A stretch of 15,114 nucleotides of DNA from Deltaproteobacteria bacterium (lineage in GTDB: Bacteria; Desulfobacterota; Desulfuromonadia; Desulfuromonadales; BM103): the NCBI GenBank assembly GCA_006226895.1, contig SBFN01000128.1:1-15114 (forward strand). Direction: 5' to 3'. The notes under the pieces were generated by a model. That model saw nothing but the letters and a program-made list of their open reading frames with translations. It was not told where the DNA came from and ran no database searches. A program made the translations under genes and the position numbers. This document shows positions 5,611 to 13,118 of the stretch, one piece after another. Each line of letters opens with the position of its first letter. Position 1 is the first letter of the stretch.

Positions 5611-7428
5611 TCAAGGCAAGGTAAAGAAAAAGGTAGCGCCCTCGCCTTCTTTGCCAACGCCCCAGATGGTGCCGCCATGCCGCAGGATGATCTTCTGCAC
5701 TGTGGCCAGGCCGATGCCGGTTCCTGGGTACTCGCTGGCATCATGCAATCGCTTGAAAGTGGTAAAGAGATTAGCAGCGTGCTGCATATTGAAACCGATG
5801 CCGTTATCTCGGACGTAGAAGACCGATTTCCCCTGCTGCTCGTCAATGCCGAATTCGATCTTCGCTTCCGCCTCGGCCCGGGTGTATTTCCAGGCGTTTT
5901 CCAGGAGATTTCTCAGCACCACCCTCAACAGTTGCTGGTCACCCGTGCAAACCAGCGTTTCAGGGATAACGGTGATCACCTTGCGCTTCGGTTCAGCCAT
6001 CCTCAATTCCTCGACAATATCCCGTGCCATGGCGGCGAAATCGAGGGACTCACTATGAAGATCCTTACGGACGATGTTGGACAGGACCAGGATCGCCTCG
6101 ATCAGATCCTCCATACCCTGACACCCCTTACTGATGTTGTCGAGGAGCAAGCGCCCGGTTTCATCGAGGCCGTCGCCATAACTCTCCACGAGAATATCAG
6201 CTGCCGCATAGGCGCGAGTCAACGGTGTCCGCAGATCGTGGGAAAGGGTATAGCTGAACGACTCCAGTTCCTGGTTGGCCACCACCAGTTCCTCGGTTTG
6301 ACGCACCAGTGAGTTTTTCAGTTTACCGATCTCAGCCTGCATTCGGTTAAGATCTTCGGCAAGTTCGCCGATCTCATCGGTAGTAGCCACCTCCAGCCTC
6401 TGGTCAACGTCCCAGGTGCGGGTCACCTTCTGGATGTGGCTGCGAACCGCGAGAAAGAAATTCATGCTCTTCTTCATGGACAGCCAGAGGAGCAGATTGC
6501 CGCTGACCAGGATTACAATAAAAACTGTCAGGCTGGCCACCACGCCGTGCCAGATTGAATCACGGTGTTGGGTGACATTCTTCCGGGACAAGAGCACCCC
6601 GGCTGTTTCTCCAAAGGCATCCTGGATCGGCCCGGCACCGACGACATAGTGCTTTTTGTCGTGTTCGACAGCTTTCACTACAAAAGTCTTCAGACCCAAC
6701 GGCAATAAACTGTTTCTCTGTTGGTCGGACGACATGACCAGCTGTGGGCTGCTCGGATAAAGGGCCACAAAATCGCTGCCGTCCAGGACCTCCAGTCCGG
6801 TGTCGAATTTCTCAACATATTCCATCGGAAGGAACAGGGCAACGTCGTGTCCTGTAATCTCTTTCATCCGCACGAAAACATGGTCGATCTCCTCGGCCAC
6901 CTCCAGATAGCCAAGCAGCTCACCGTCAGCCTGGATCGGAGTGACGCAGCGCAGCGAAAAGAAGTTTTTTCCCATTTCAAGCCCGCTGGCCGTCTCTTTG
7001 GTAGCCACGGCCTGCAGGAAAGTGGCCCGCTCAAGGCTGTCGCCATACTGCTCCGGCTTGTGCACACGCAGCAGAACAGTGCCATCAGGAGCAATGAAAT
7101 ACATGTGGGTGATGGAATGTTTGGCCTTGAGTTCGCCAAAAACAGGCTGAGCAGCTGTCAGTAGAGCCGCCCGGTCCTCGGTCGCAAGCGGGGCGTGGAA
7201 CACTTCCAGGCGGCTGAGTCCCGAGGCCGCGCGACGCAAACCTTCGGCATCGGCAGCCAAGATCGTCCTGAGCAATTGGTTCTCCTGGTCAGCCAGATTC
7301 TCAAAGCGTTGCAACAGTTGCTCGGATTGGTTCTGGTAGGAATAGACCCCCATGCAAACGCAGCTGAGTAGGGCCACGACGGTAATCGTCAGAAGAAAGC
7401 GGGCCTTGATTGTCATGCCGATTGTCAT
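5611..7428 (-). CDS. Membrane sensor histidine kinase, dCache-HAMP-HisKA-HATPase
   Basis: This 605-residue two-component kinase has a first membrane helix at about 9-28 and an extracytoplasmic domain of roughly 29-290. The pattern there (YFIAPDGTVLLRVHKP, YGDSLERATF, then RCVTPI) fits a double Cache (dCache_3-like) ligand sensor. A second helix follows at about 294-317, then a HAMP-like segment (about 318-372), a coiled linker and the H-box SHDLRTP with phospho-acceptor His397. The ATPase domain shows the N-box NLLENAWKYT (Asn511), DNGIGF (541-546), the F-box near FKRLH and GTGIGLATV (569-577). All key residues are present. The start at 7428 has AGAGG 8 nt upstream. No response regulator is adjacent, so it is an orphan kinase. 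Its leader carries a GEMM-like riboswitch candidate. The ligand cannot be told from sequence. Confidence 0.95.
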   Translation of the reverse strand: MTIGMTIKARFLLTITVVALLSCVCMGVYSYQNQSEQLLQRFENLADQENQLLRTILAADAEGLRRAASGLSRLEVFHAPLATEDRAALLTAAQPVFGELKAKHSITHMYFIAPDGTVLLRVHKPEQYGDSLERATFLQAVATKETASGLEMGKNFFSLRCVTPIQADGELLGYLEVAEEIDHVFVRMKEITGHDVALFLPMEYVEKFDTGLEVLDGSDFVALYPSSPQLVMSSDQQRNSLLPLGLKTFVVKAVEHDKKHYVVGAGPIQDAFGETAGVLLSRKNVTQHRDSIWHGVVASLTVFIVILVSGNLLLWLSMKKSMNFFLAVRSHIQKVTRTWDVDQRLEVATTDEIGELAEDLNRMQAEIGKLKNSLVRQTEELVVANQELESFSYTLSHDLRTPLTRAYAAADILVESYGDGLDETGRLLLDNISKGCQGMEDLIEAILVLSNIVRKDLHSESLDFAAMARDIVEELRMAEPKRKVITVIPETLVCTGDQQLLRVVLRNLLENAWKYTRAEAEAKIEFGIDEQQGKSVFYVRDNGIGFNMQHAANLFTTFKRLHDASEYPGTGIGLATVQKIILRHGGTIWGVGKEGEGATFFFTLP

Positions 7429-7529
7429 CGTAAACGCCTCTGTAATAGATGCAACGCAAGTATAGAATAAACGAAAACCATTTTTTTTCAGGTGGTTGAG
7501 AGTTTTCGTAATGTTTTAAAGTTAAAAAC

Positions 7530-7598
7530 AAAAAAACTTGCCCCGAAATGCCGAGACGAGCGATAAGCCGATTGCTCATATTTTTCAATCTTCGGCAA
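7530..7598 (-). terminator. Terminator-like expression platform in the kinase leader
   Basis: Read on the minus strand, TTGCCGAA (7598-7591, the 3' strand of the candidate aptamer) can pair with TTCGGGGCAA (7547-7538) with a 2-nt bulge. A run of seven T follows at 7536-7530, then G and five more T. A competing pairing joins TGCCGAAGA (7597-7589) with TCTCGGCA (7556-7549), and GAGCAAT/ATCGCTC (7577-7571 with 7564-7558) forms an inner hairpin. Mutually exclusive stems that share the aptamer's 3' strand, ending at a T-run, are what a transcription-terminating riboswitch needs. Pairings are seen; switching is inferred. Confidence 0.45.
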
Positions 7599-7665
7599 CC
7601 CGGCTCCCCGCTTGAAGCCCGTGGTTTTCGTCATCGACCTGCATCGGCTTTGCTCTAATCGGAGC
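7588..7665 (-). promoter_or_regulatory. Candidate GEMM-I (cyclic-dinucleotide) riboswitch aptamer upstream of the kinase
   Basis: On the minus strand the leader contains, in order and with suitable spacing, the hallmark pieces of the GEMM-I aptamer: GAGCAAAGCC (7655-7646... region), GACGAAAACCACGGG (about 7632-7618) and AGCCGGGTTGCCGAAG (about 7605-7590). These match the family signatures GGCAAA-CC, GACGCAAAGCCACGGG and AGCCGGGUUGCCGAA closely. In GEMM-I RNAs the first segment holds a ligand-specificity base, G for c-di-GMP and A in the Geobacter 3',3'-cGAMP variants; by hand alignment this copy has A. The helices are weaker than consensus: P2 has a C-A mismatch and no clear GNRA loop, GCC is ACC before P3, and P1 is imperfect. 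It may be divergent or decaying. Location in a long leader ahead of a signalling gene and a T-run supports a real switch. Confidence 0.62.
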
Positions 7666-7667
7666 TT

Positions 7668-7697
7668 TTAATACTTAAAAAGCAACAAGCAAGCCAA
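7668..7697 (-). promoter_or_regulatory. Candidate promoter for the kinase leader
   Basis: On the minus strand TTGGCT (7697-7692) and TATTAA (7673-7668) are separated by 18 bp. Both match sigma-70 boxes only partly (4 of 6 for the -10). The predicted start, near 7661, falls at the 5' edge of the candidate aptamer, giving a leader of about 230 nt before the kinase ATG. The position makes sense but the boxes are weak. Confidence 0.3.
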
Positions 7698-8196
7698 CTT
7701 TTAATGTTGGTCTCTCCTCTCTTAGTGCGTCTCTCTTGAAAACAGGTACTTGGCCGCATACTTTCTGAATTAGCACATTTAATGGCATGCCTATTTTTAC
7801 GAAAATTTTGACATGAATAAGTAATTACAGCTATTTAACCACAGCCTCATGATGGGTTCCGCTTTTTAACAAAAGACGCAGATCAATTAAGTAACGAACG
7901 ATACTGATAAAAAGGTAACCGGGAAGAGGGTCCTGAGCTTCCTCTAAATGGTGTTGCATTGAGTTGGCAGTCACTCTATGAAAAAAGAAATACTTATGAG
8001 AGAGATTGAGTTTATTGTTCGAGTATTGATCGACCTCCCCAGAACCGGCACGAACCTCCATCGCCGTTGCCAGCATTCCTTAACGCCCCTCAACCCGCAT
8101 TAAGCCGAAGGACAATCCGGCAGACCTCTACAGCCATCAAAACACCTCCTCACCGGCTGGCATTAAGTTGCTGGTCAAGGTATGCTTCAAGACAAA
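7698..8196. other. Gene-poor intergenic stretch
   Basis: About 500 bp between the kinase leader and the DUF454 region hold no gene I can support. The stretch is more AT-rich than its neighbours. A perfect TTGACA is present at 7808-7813 on the plus strand but no good -10 follows at the right distance. A minus-strand frame at 7831-8076 (81 codons) has no properly spaced ribosome site and no recognisable domain. The octamer GCATTAAG occurs twice (8097 and 8160 regions). It could be a decayed gene or plain spacer. Confidence 0.4.
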
Positions 8197-8248
8197 ATGA
8201 TGATTTCTTCTCAAGACAAAACCAAGCCAATCAACCCGGCCCTCCGCC
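8197..8248 (+). other. Likely displaced N-terminus of the DUF454 gene (frame +1)
   Basis: An ATG at 8197 opens a frame encoding 17 residues, MMISSQDKTKPINPALR. If one base (C8248) is skipped, it continues directly into WTLLTSGFLATSLGVLGIF in the DUF454 frame. That junction restores the usual N-terminal first membrane helix of the family and a joined length of about 142 residues. This supports a one-base insertion, sequencing error or frameshift rather than an independent gene. Ribosome site evidence for the ATG is poor. Confidence 0.45.
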
Positions 8249-8290
8249 TGGACGCTGCTGACTTCGGGCTTTCTTGCCACCAGCCTGGGA

Positions 8291-8626
8291 GTGCTCGGTA
8301 TCTTTCTGCCCGTACTACCGACCGTCCCTTTCCTGTTGCTCGCCCTGGCCTGCTTCGCTCGGAGCTCCGAACGCTTCTACAACTGGCTCCTTGAGCACGC
8401 GCATTTCGGACCTATCGTTCAACCCTACATCAATGGTTGCGGCATGTCGCGCGTGAGCAAAGTCAAGGCGATTGCCCTGCTTTGGGGAAGCATTATCCTG
8501 TCGGCTTTCTTTCTGATCGAGCTTGTCTGGGTGCGGATCCTCTTGTTGGTTATCGCTTGCGCAGTGACTTTCTATCTTCTTTCTCTACCGACCATCAACA
8601 GTGAAAACAACGAAAGCGACCTCTGA
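8291..8626 (+). CDS. DUF454 (YbaN-like) inner-membrane protein, apparent 5' frameshift
   Basis: The frame encodes the DUF454 signature GIFLPVLPTVPFLLLALACFA (split here as GIFLPVLPTVPF and LLLALACFARSS), then WLLEHAHFGP and two further hydrophobic segments near the C-terminus. Function of the family (E. coli YbaN) is unknown; it is a small inner-membrane protein. The only start in this frame is GTG at 8291, which would cut off the first half of membrane segment one; the frame itself is open back to 8204 with family-like sequence WTLLTSGFLATSLGVL. A good ATG lies at 8197 in the preceding frame. Removing one C near 8247-8248 would join them. It is therefore either a pseudogene, a sequence error, or a gene using a non-canonical start. 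A weak 6-bp hairpin (8620-8642) follows. Confidence 0.72.
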   Translation: MLGIFLPVLPTVPFLLLALACFARSSERFYNWLLEHAHFGPIVQPYINGCGMSRVSKVKAIALLWGSIILSAFFLIELVWVRILLLVIACAVTFYLLSLPTINSENNESDL

Positions 8627-8789
8627 TCTTTCCCTGCAGAGGAACAACAATTTTGATTCCTGGCAGTTGGATACTTTGGACAAGGGCTTCTAGAAGCTTG
8701 AGGTCTTTTCAGGCAGGTGAACTACGATATCAGCCGGGCGGAAGAAAATTATCTCCCTGGCCAGGTTAAGGACTGCTTGTAATTTCTAC

Positions 8790-10562
8790 TCAGGAAGGCC
8801 TTGTCTCGGTGTGTTCCACTATCTCTTCAGGAGTCTCTTGCTGCACAACGACCTCGGCTGTTTCAATCACTGGTGCCTCTGCCTGGAAGCAGGAAGCCAA
8901 CTCACGTAACTGCTCGGCCAGGCTTTCCAGCGCGTTAATCTCATCAATGATGATCCTTGCTTTGGCGGCATTGCCACAAAGACGCTCTTCGGAACGACCG
9001 AAGTGGTTAAAAATATTCTCAACGGTTTCCATCTGAAAACGGGTTGCTTCGAAGATCGCCTGAATCTGCTCTTCTCGAGCTGCCAGGCTACGGTCAAATT
9101 CCCGGTTCGCCTTAACCTGCTCATCGAAGCCGCGCGCAATCTGATCGGCTGCAGACTTCATCTCATCGACGCCGGAATCAACCCGGCTGATCGCAACGCT
9201 CTGTTCTTCCATCGTCGACACAATCGCCCTGACCGAACGTAAATTGCTGCCGGCCTGGTCGATCAGCGTGCGTGCTCGCAAGCCCTGTTCCGCCGCCTGC
9301 TGGGAAAGCTCATAAGAATCGTCTGCCGCCTGGCTGGAGCTTTCGACAATCTTGCCCAGAGCTTCGGCGGTGGAGAAGGACAATTCCTTACCACGGCCGA
9401 TAAAGTGGCCGGTTGATTCGACCGAGGTGTTGACCTGCTCAGTGTCTTTACGAATTGACTTGATGATGGTCTCAATTTCGTCGGCGCTGGTAGTCGTCCG
9501 GTCGGCCAGGTCGCGAATCTCTTCTGCGACAACCGAGAAGCCCCGCCCTTCAGAACCGGCTTTCGCAGCGATGATCGCCGCGTTGAAGGCGAGCAATTCT
9601 GTATCAGAGACCAGATCTTTGATGACTTCGATAATCTTGGTGACTTCAGCGGTCTGGCGGTTCAGCCGCTGCATGGCTGCGATCGCCTTCTGACTCTCTT
9701 CATCGATACGATCCATTTCCGTGGTGAAGGTTGTGACGACCTTGACACCCTGTTCGGCGTCCTGTTTAACAGCGGCAGAGCTGTCGGCGTTACTGGTCAC
9801 GCCTGTGCGCAGGCGATCAAGGGCTTCGCCAATCTGATCGAGATCCTGCGCAGTGTTTTCCGTGGTCAGTGCCATCTGGGAGGCCTGACCTGTGGCGTTC
9901 TGAATGGAGCTGACCAAAGCATCAACGTTGCGGGTCGTTTCAAGAAATTTCTGTGAGGAATGTTCCAGCGCTCCGGCCATCTCCTCAAGAGATGCAGAGA
10001 GCTCCCTGGAGATTGCGGCCTCATCCTGGGAGCGGCTGTTCAGTGTTTCAACCTGACCAATAACAGCTTGCTGCTTCTGGTGCATACCGTCGACATCGGC
10101 ACGGGCACTTTTTGCCGCCTGCAGACCATCTTCCGCACGTGCAGAGAGATATCGACTGGCATCGGCCAGAGCCTGGTAATGTGGGACGAATTCATCAACC
10201 GTTCTGTAGAGATTAGTCAACAGGTCACGCACCTGGCTGACGGTATTGTTGACGGTGTCTAAGAGGTTCTCAACCGTCTGTCCGGAGTGCCCTTCAGCAT
10301 CCTCGCCAAGCAGCTCATGTAACATGACCAACTGTTCACGCAGCTGCGCTTTCAGCGTTTGTCTGACAAACAAGAAAGACGCCGCACCAAGGACAAAGCC
10401 GGCGAACAGGCAAACCAGGAAGAACTCCGGAGTCAGGGCTTTGTCACCGAGCATCGCATAAGCAACGAAAGGAAAACAGGCGCCAGCGACCAGACCGGCG
10501 CCGTGATTAAAAATAAAGAGCTTGCGAAGGTAGGTGGAGCGGCCTGGTGCAATTGTCTGCAT
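8790..10562 (-). CDS. Methyl-accepting chemotaxis protein-like receptor without sensor domain
   Basis: The 590-residue protein has two closely spaced membrane helices (about 20-37 and 46-66) joined by a loop of only about 9 residues, so it has no periplasmic ligand domain. A long coiled-coil cytoplasmic region follows. The signalling tip is at 318-345, with the family pattern LLAFNAAIIAAKAGSEGRGF, then SVVAEEIRDLADRT. Compared with typical receptors (NLLALNAAIEAARAG) it has Glu for Asn, Phe for Leu and Ile for the conserved Glu. The C-terminus is acidic (residues 565-590) and has no NWETF-type tether. The start at 10562 (MQTIAPGRS) has AAGGGA upstream at suitable distance; a longer frame opens at 10670 but its extra 36 residues look unlike a receptor start. 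No che genes are nearby. It may sense membrane or cytoplasmic state, or serve a non-flagellar (for example pilus) chemosensory array. Confidence 0.92.
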   Translation of the reverse strand: MQTIAPGRSTYLRKLFIFNHGAGLVAGACFPFVAYAMLGDKALTPEFFLVCLFAGFVLGAASFLFVRQTLKAQLREQLVMLHELLGEDAEGHSGQTVENLLDTVNNTVSQVRDLLTNLYRTVDEFVPHYQALADASRYLSARAEDGLQAAKSARADVDGMHQKQQAVIGQVETLNSRSQDEAAISRELSASLEEMAGALEHSSQKFLETTRNVDALVSSIQNATGQASQMALTTENTAQDLDQIGEALDRLRTGVTSNADSSAAVKQDAEQGVKVVTTFTTEMDRIDEESQKAIAAMQRLNRQTAEVTKIIEVIKDLVSDTELLAFNAAIIAAKAGSEGRGFSVVAEEIRDLADRTTTSADEIETIIKSIRKDTEQVNTSVESTGHFIGRGKELSFSTAEALGKIVESSSQAADDSYELSQQAAEQGLRARTLIDQAGSNLRSVRAIVSTMEEQSVAISRVDSGVDEMKSAADQIARGFDEQVKANREFDRSLAAREEQIQAIFEATRFQMETVENIFNHFGRSEERLCGNAAKARIIIDEINALESLAEQLRELASCFQAEAPVIETAEVVVQQETPEEIVEHTETRPS

Positions 10563-10620
10563 GGGATGTTCCCTTATAAAGATCTTCAGGTAATAAAGAC
10601 AAGAGATACAGCCATTTACG

Positions 10621-10648
10621 AGTATCACAGACGAGCGAAACGCGGCAA
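10621..10648 (-). promoter_or_regulatory. Weak sigma-70-like promoter for the receptor gene
   Basis: On the minus strand TTGCCG (10648-10643) and GATACT (10626-10621) are separated by 16 bp, about 60 nt before the receptor ATG. Both boxes are partial matches. I saw no convincing sigma-28 motif, which would be expected for many flagellar chemotaxis genes. Confidence 0.28.
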
Positions 10649-10706
10649 GGCAAATGCTTAAAAATTTCACAGACGCCTGTTCGCTTCAAGGTGGTTGTGG
10701 TAGGCT

Positions 10707-11528
10707 TTGCAGATTGTGACTCGTTATATTGACACGCATATTCACCTCGACCTGCTTACCGAGCCTGCGCTGTTACTGCAAGAGGCTGATCAGGTCGGGG
10801 TTGGCGCCTGGGTAGTCCCGGGAGTCGCACCAGAGCAATGGTCGAAGGTGATGGCAACCACCGCACTGCATGAGCAGGTTTACCTGGCCCCGGGGATCCA
10901 CCCGCAGGCCGCAGGGAATTTTCAAAAAGCTCATTTCGACAAATTGCGACAGCTGTTAACCTATGAAAGGGCCGTCGCCATCGGTGAGGTTGGCCTGGAT
11001 CGCCAGCTTGATGTTCCTTGGCAACAGCAGGAAGAGCTCTTCATTGCGATGATTCGTCTGGCCCAAGAGATGGAGAAGCCGTTGCTGATTCATACACGGC
11101 GCAGCACAGAGCGGATTCTCGAGCTTCTCCAGAGAGAAGGCGGCGATCAGGTCGGGGGAATTTTCCACGCCTTTTCCGGCAGCCTTGAAACCGCTCGAAG
11201 AATCTTGGAGATGGGATTTCTCCTCGGTGTCGGCGGGGTGGTCACCCTCCAGACAGCACGCCGCCTGCCCGAAGTGATCCGCAAAGTTCCTGCCGAGGCC
11301 CTGGTGCTTGAGACAGACGCGCCCTACCTGGCGCCGGAGCAGCACCGGGGTCAACCGAATCGACCGGCGTACCTTGAATTGATCGCCAGACAGGTCGCAA
11401 GTCTACGTGACTGGTCCCTTGCGGAGACGGCTCAACAAACGACGCAAAATGCCTGCCGTGTTCTCGGGTTGCCTGTGCCGGACACGCGACAGAAAGACAA
11501 GGAAATATTAGAGAATGAGTCAGAATAA
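10707..11528 (+). CDS. tatD: TatD family metal-dependent hydrolase (DNase)
   Basis: The 273-residue TIM-barrel protein carries all TatD family metal ligands: the N-terminal DTHIHLD with His11 and His13, Glu94 in AIGEVGLD, His129 in LLIHTRRS, His154 in IFHAFSGS, and Asp204 in LETDAPYLAPEQHRG. TatD enzymes are divalent-metal-dependent nucleases or phosphodiesterases acting on DNA ends in repair and degradation; specificity within the family varies. The start is uncertain: TTG at 10707 or GTG at 10716, with only modest ribosome sites (GTGG at 10697, AGG at 10702); either leaves the metal site intact. The C-terminal tail after VLGLPVP is polar. The gene overlaps the next start by 14 bp, indicating a shared transcript. 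Confidence 0.93.
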   Translation: MQIVTRYIDTHIHLDLLTEPALLLQEADQVGVGAWVVPGVAPEQWSKVMATTALHEQVYLAPGIHPQAAGNFQKAHFDKLRQLLTYERAVAIGEVGLDRQLDVPWQQQEELFIAMIRLAQEMEKPLLIHTRRSTERILELLQREGGDQVGGIFHAFSGSLETARRILEMGFLLGVGGVVTLQTARRLPEVIRKVPAEALVLETDAPYLAPEQHRGQPNRPAYLELIARQVASLRDWSLAETAQQTTQNACRVLGLPVPDTRQKDKEILENESE

Positions 11529-12264
11529 TCGCTTTGACCGATTGGCCCTGCTCCTTGGCGAAGAGGGCTTGACACGCCTGCAGGGAGCTTCTGTCGCTGT
11601 CTTCGGCCTTGGTGGGGTCGGCAGCTATGCAGTCGAAGCGCTGGTCCGCGGCGGCATCGGCCGGCTGACCCTGATCGACTTCGACCAGGTTGACATTACC
11701 AACAGCAACCGCCAGATTCATGCTCAGGAAGGCACCATTGGCCAGCCCAAGGCTTTGGTTATGGCAGAGCGCTGTCGGTTGATCAACCCCGAAGTCGAGG
11801 TGGAGCCATTGCAGGCTTTTTACAGCCACGAGAATTCAGTCGAGCTTTTGGACCGTGGCTACGATTACGTGCTCGACTGTATCGACCATATTACGGCCAA
11901 AATCCACTTGATCGAGACCTGCGTCACCATGCAGCTGCCGATCATTTCTTCCATGGGGGCGGCCAACAAGCTTGATCCAACCTGCCTTGGCGTCGCTGAT
12001 CTGGCCGACACCAACAAGTGCCGATTGGCCCGAATTCTTCGCAGGGAGTTACGCCGGCGTAATATTTTTGGCGGCGTCAAAACCGTGTACTCGACCGAAG
12101 AGTTCAGGCCCTTAACCGATGGTCGCCGTGAGATGACCACAGAAGACTCTGGTCATTATCAAGGTCAACGTGCTCCGCTCGGCAGCTCTTCGGTGATACC
12201 ACCCCTGTTTGGCTTGACTATGGCCGGTGAAGTCATCCGTGAGTTGTTGGAGAACGATTCGTAA
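11515..12264 (+). CDS. tcdA: tRNA threonylcarbamoyladenosine dehydratase (ThiF/MoeB-like E1 fold)
   Basis: TcdA (CsdL) uses ATP to cyclise t6A at position 37 of ANN-decoding tRNAs into ct6A. This 249-residue protein has the E1-like Rossmann nucleotide site GLGGVGS (31-37), the acidic DFDQVDITNSNRQ (55-67) with the Asn/Arg pair, Lys79 in GQPKA, and CIDHITAK (122-129). The TcdA-typical C-terminal half follows: SSMGAANKLDP, ADLADTNKCRLARILRRELR, and a final GSSSVIPPLFGLTMAG segment. MoeB/ThiF zinc CxxC pairs are absent, which favours TcdA over MoeB. The ATG at 11515 overlaps tatD by 14 bp and has AAGGAA at 11499-11504. It abuts the next gene without a gap. Confidence 0.92.
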   Translation: MSQNNRFDRLALLLGEEGLTRLQGASVAVFGLGGVGSYAVEALVRGGIGRLTLIDFDQVDITNSNRQIHAQEGTIGQPKALVMAERCRLINPEVEVEPLQAFYSHENSVELLDRGYDYVLDCIDHITAKIHLIETCVTMQLPIISSMGAANKLDPTCLGVADLADTNKCRLARILRRELRRRNIFGGVKTVYSTEEFRPLTDGRREMTTEDSGHYQGQRAPLGSSSVIPPLFGLTMAGEVIRELLENDS

Positions 12265-13017
12265 ATGGACCCCTATTTCTGGCAAATACCCGCTTTGGTT
12301 CTGGTCGGTGCTGTCGCCGGCGTACTCAATGTTCTGGCCGGAGGCGGTTCTCTCTTGACCCTGCCCTTGCTGATTTTCTTCGGCCTGCCTGCAGCGACCG
12401 CCAATGGCACAAACCGGGTCGCCATCTTTTGTCAGAACATCTTTGCCATTACCGGTTTTAAGCGCCAGGGAATTTTCCCCATCCGTCTCGCGCTGCTCTG
12501 CACTCCTCCCGCCCTGATCGGTAGCTATATCGGTGCCAACCTGGCCATTACTGTCGATGAGATGGTTTTTCGGCGCTTACTCGCCCTGGTGATGGTCGGG
12601 GTCCTGATCTTTATGATTGTCGACCCCTTGAAACACTTGCAGCAGGCTGAGAAACCGATGACTCCGGCGCGTCTGGCGCTACTGGTGATCAGCTTTTTCG
12701 GCATTGGTATCTACGGTGGCTTTGTCCAGGCCGGCGTCGGCTTTCTGATCATTACCGGCCTGCTGGTTCACGGTCTCGACCTGGTTCGCATCAATGCCGT
12801 CAAGGTCCTGGTTATCTTTGCCTTCACCGTGGTCGCCCTGGGTGTTTTTGTCATGCATGGCCAGGTCGATTACGTTCTTGGCCTGGCTCTGGCCGCGGGC
12901 AACTCGACAGGGGGCTGGTTTGCTTCGCACCTGGCAGTAAAAAAGGGGCATGAATGGATCAAGCGTTTTGTTATCGTCACCGTTTTAATCTTCGCCCTGA
13001 GGTTACTGCTGCCGTAG
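12265..13017 (+). CDS. TauE/SafE (TSUP) family inner-membrane permease
   Basis: The 250-residue protein has seven to eight hydrophobic helices and the two-fold TSUP layout. The first repeat carries NVLAGGGSLLTLPLL (22-36) and ATANGTNRVA (45-54). The second carries IGIYGGFVQAGVGFLII and later LAAGNSTGGWFASHL. TSUP permeases move sulfur-containing organic anions or sulfite and related compounds, mostly outward; the substrate here is unknown. The ATG directly follows the tcdA stop (TAA then ATG) with GGAG at 12249-12252, so translation is likely coupled. A functional tie to tRNA modification is not evident; cotranscription with housekeeping genes may be simple operon sharing. The gene ends in LRLLLP, about 100 bp before the next gene. 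Confidence 0.92.
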   Translation: MDPYFWQIPALVLVGAVAGVLNVLAGGGSLLTLPLLIFFGLPAATANGTNRVAIFCQNIFAITGFKRQGIFPIRLALLCTPPALIGSYIGANLAITVDEMVFRRLLALVMVGVLIFMIVDPLKHLQQAEKPMTPARLALLVISFFGIGIYGGFVQAGVGFLIITGLLVHGLDLVRINAVKVLVIFAFTVVALGVFVMHGQVDYVLGLALAAGNSTGGWFASHLAVKKGHEWIKRFVIVTVLIFALRLLLP

Positions 13018-13118
13018 CCCGTTCCGTGTTGTTGGTTCAGTCGCCACTTTTTGCACACGGGAAGATATATGGTAGTCTTAAGCCACTGATTTCTTTCTTA
13101 ATGTAATGGATTGATGCT

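Noticed and set aside
5543..5818. Plus-strand frame starting before the kinase stop
   Set aside because: Mostly antisense to the kinase ATPase domain, with no ribosome site or recognisable domain.
7558..7586. Plus-strand hairpin (GAGCGAT/ATTGCTC) followed by ATATTTTT, read as a terminator or sRNA end
   Set aside because: No plus-strand gene lies upstream, and the structure is better explained as part of the minus-strand kinase leader.
7910..7960. Possible second GEMM-like 3' motif on the minus strand (CCGGTTACC)
   Set aside because: The upstream aptamer segments (CAAAGCC and GACGCAAA-like) are missing.
7831..8076. Minus-strand 81-codon frame in the gene-poor stretch
   Set aside because: AAGGA lies almost against the ATG, no domain is recognisable and composition is AT-rich spacer-like; not supported as a gene.
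8686..8697. Perfect 12-bp palindrome GCTTCTAGAAGC
   Set aside because: Palindromes of this length occur by chance and there is no promoter or second copy to give it meaning.
11242..11829. Long minus-strand frame across tatD and tcdA
   Set aside because: It is antisense to two well-supported genes with intact motifs; a codon-bias shadow.
13051..13078. Promoter-like boxes (TTGCAC and TAGTCT) before the ATPase gene
   Set aside because: Only three of six matches in each box; not enough to annotate.
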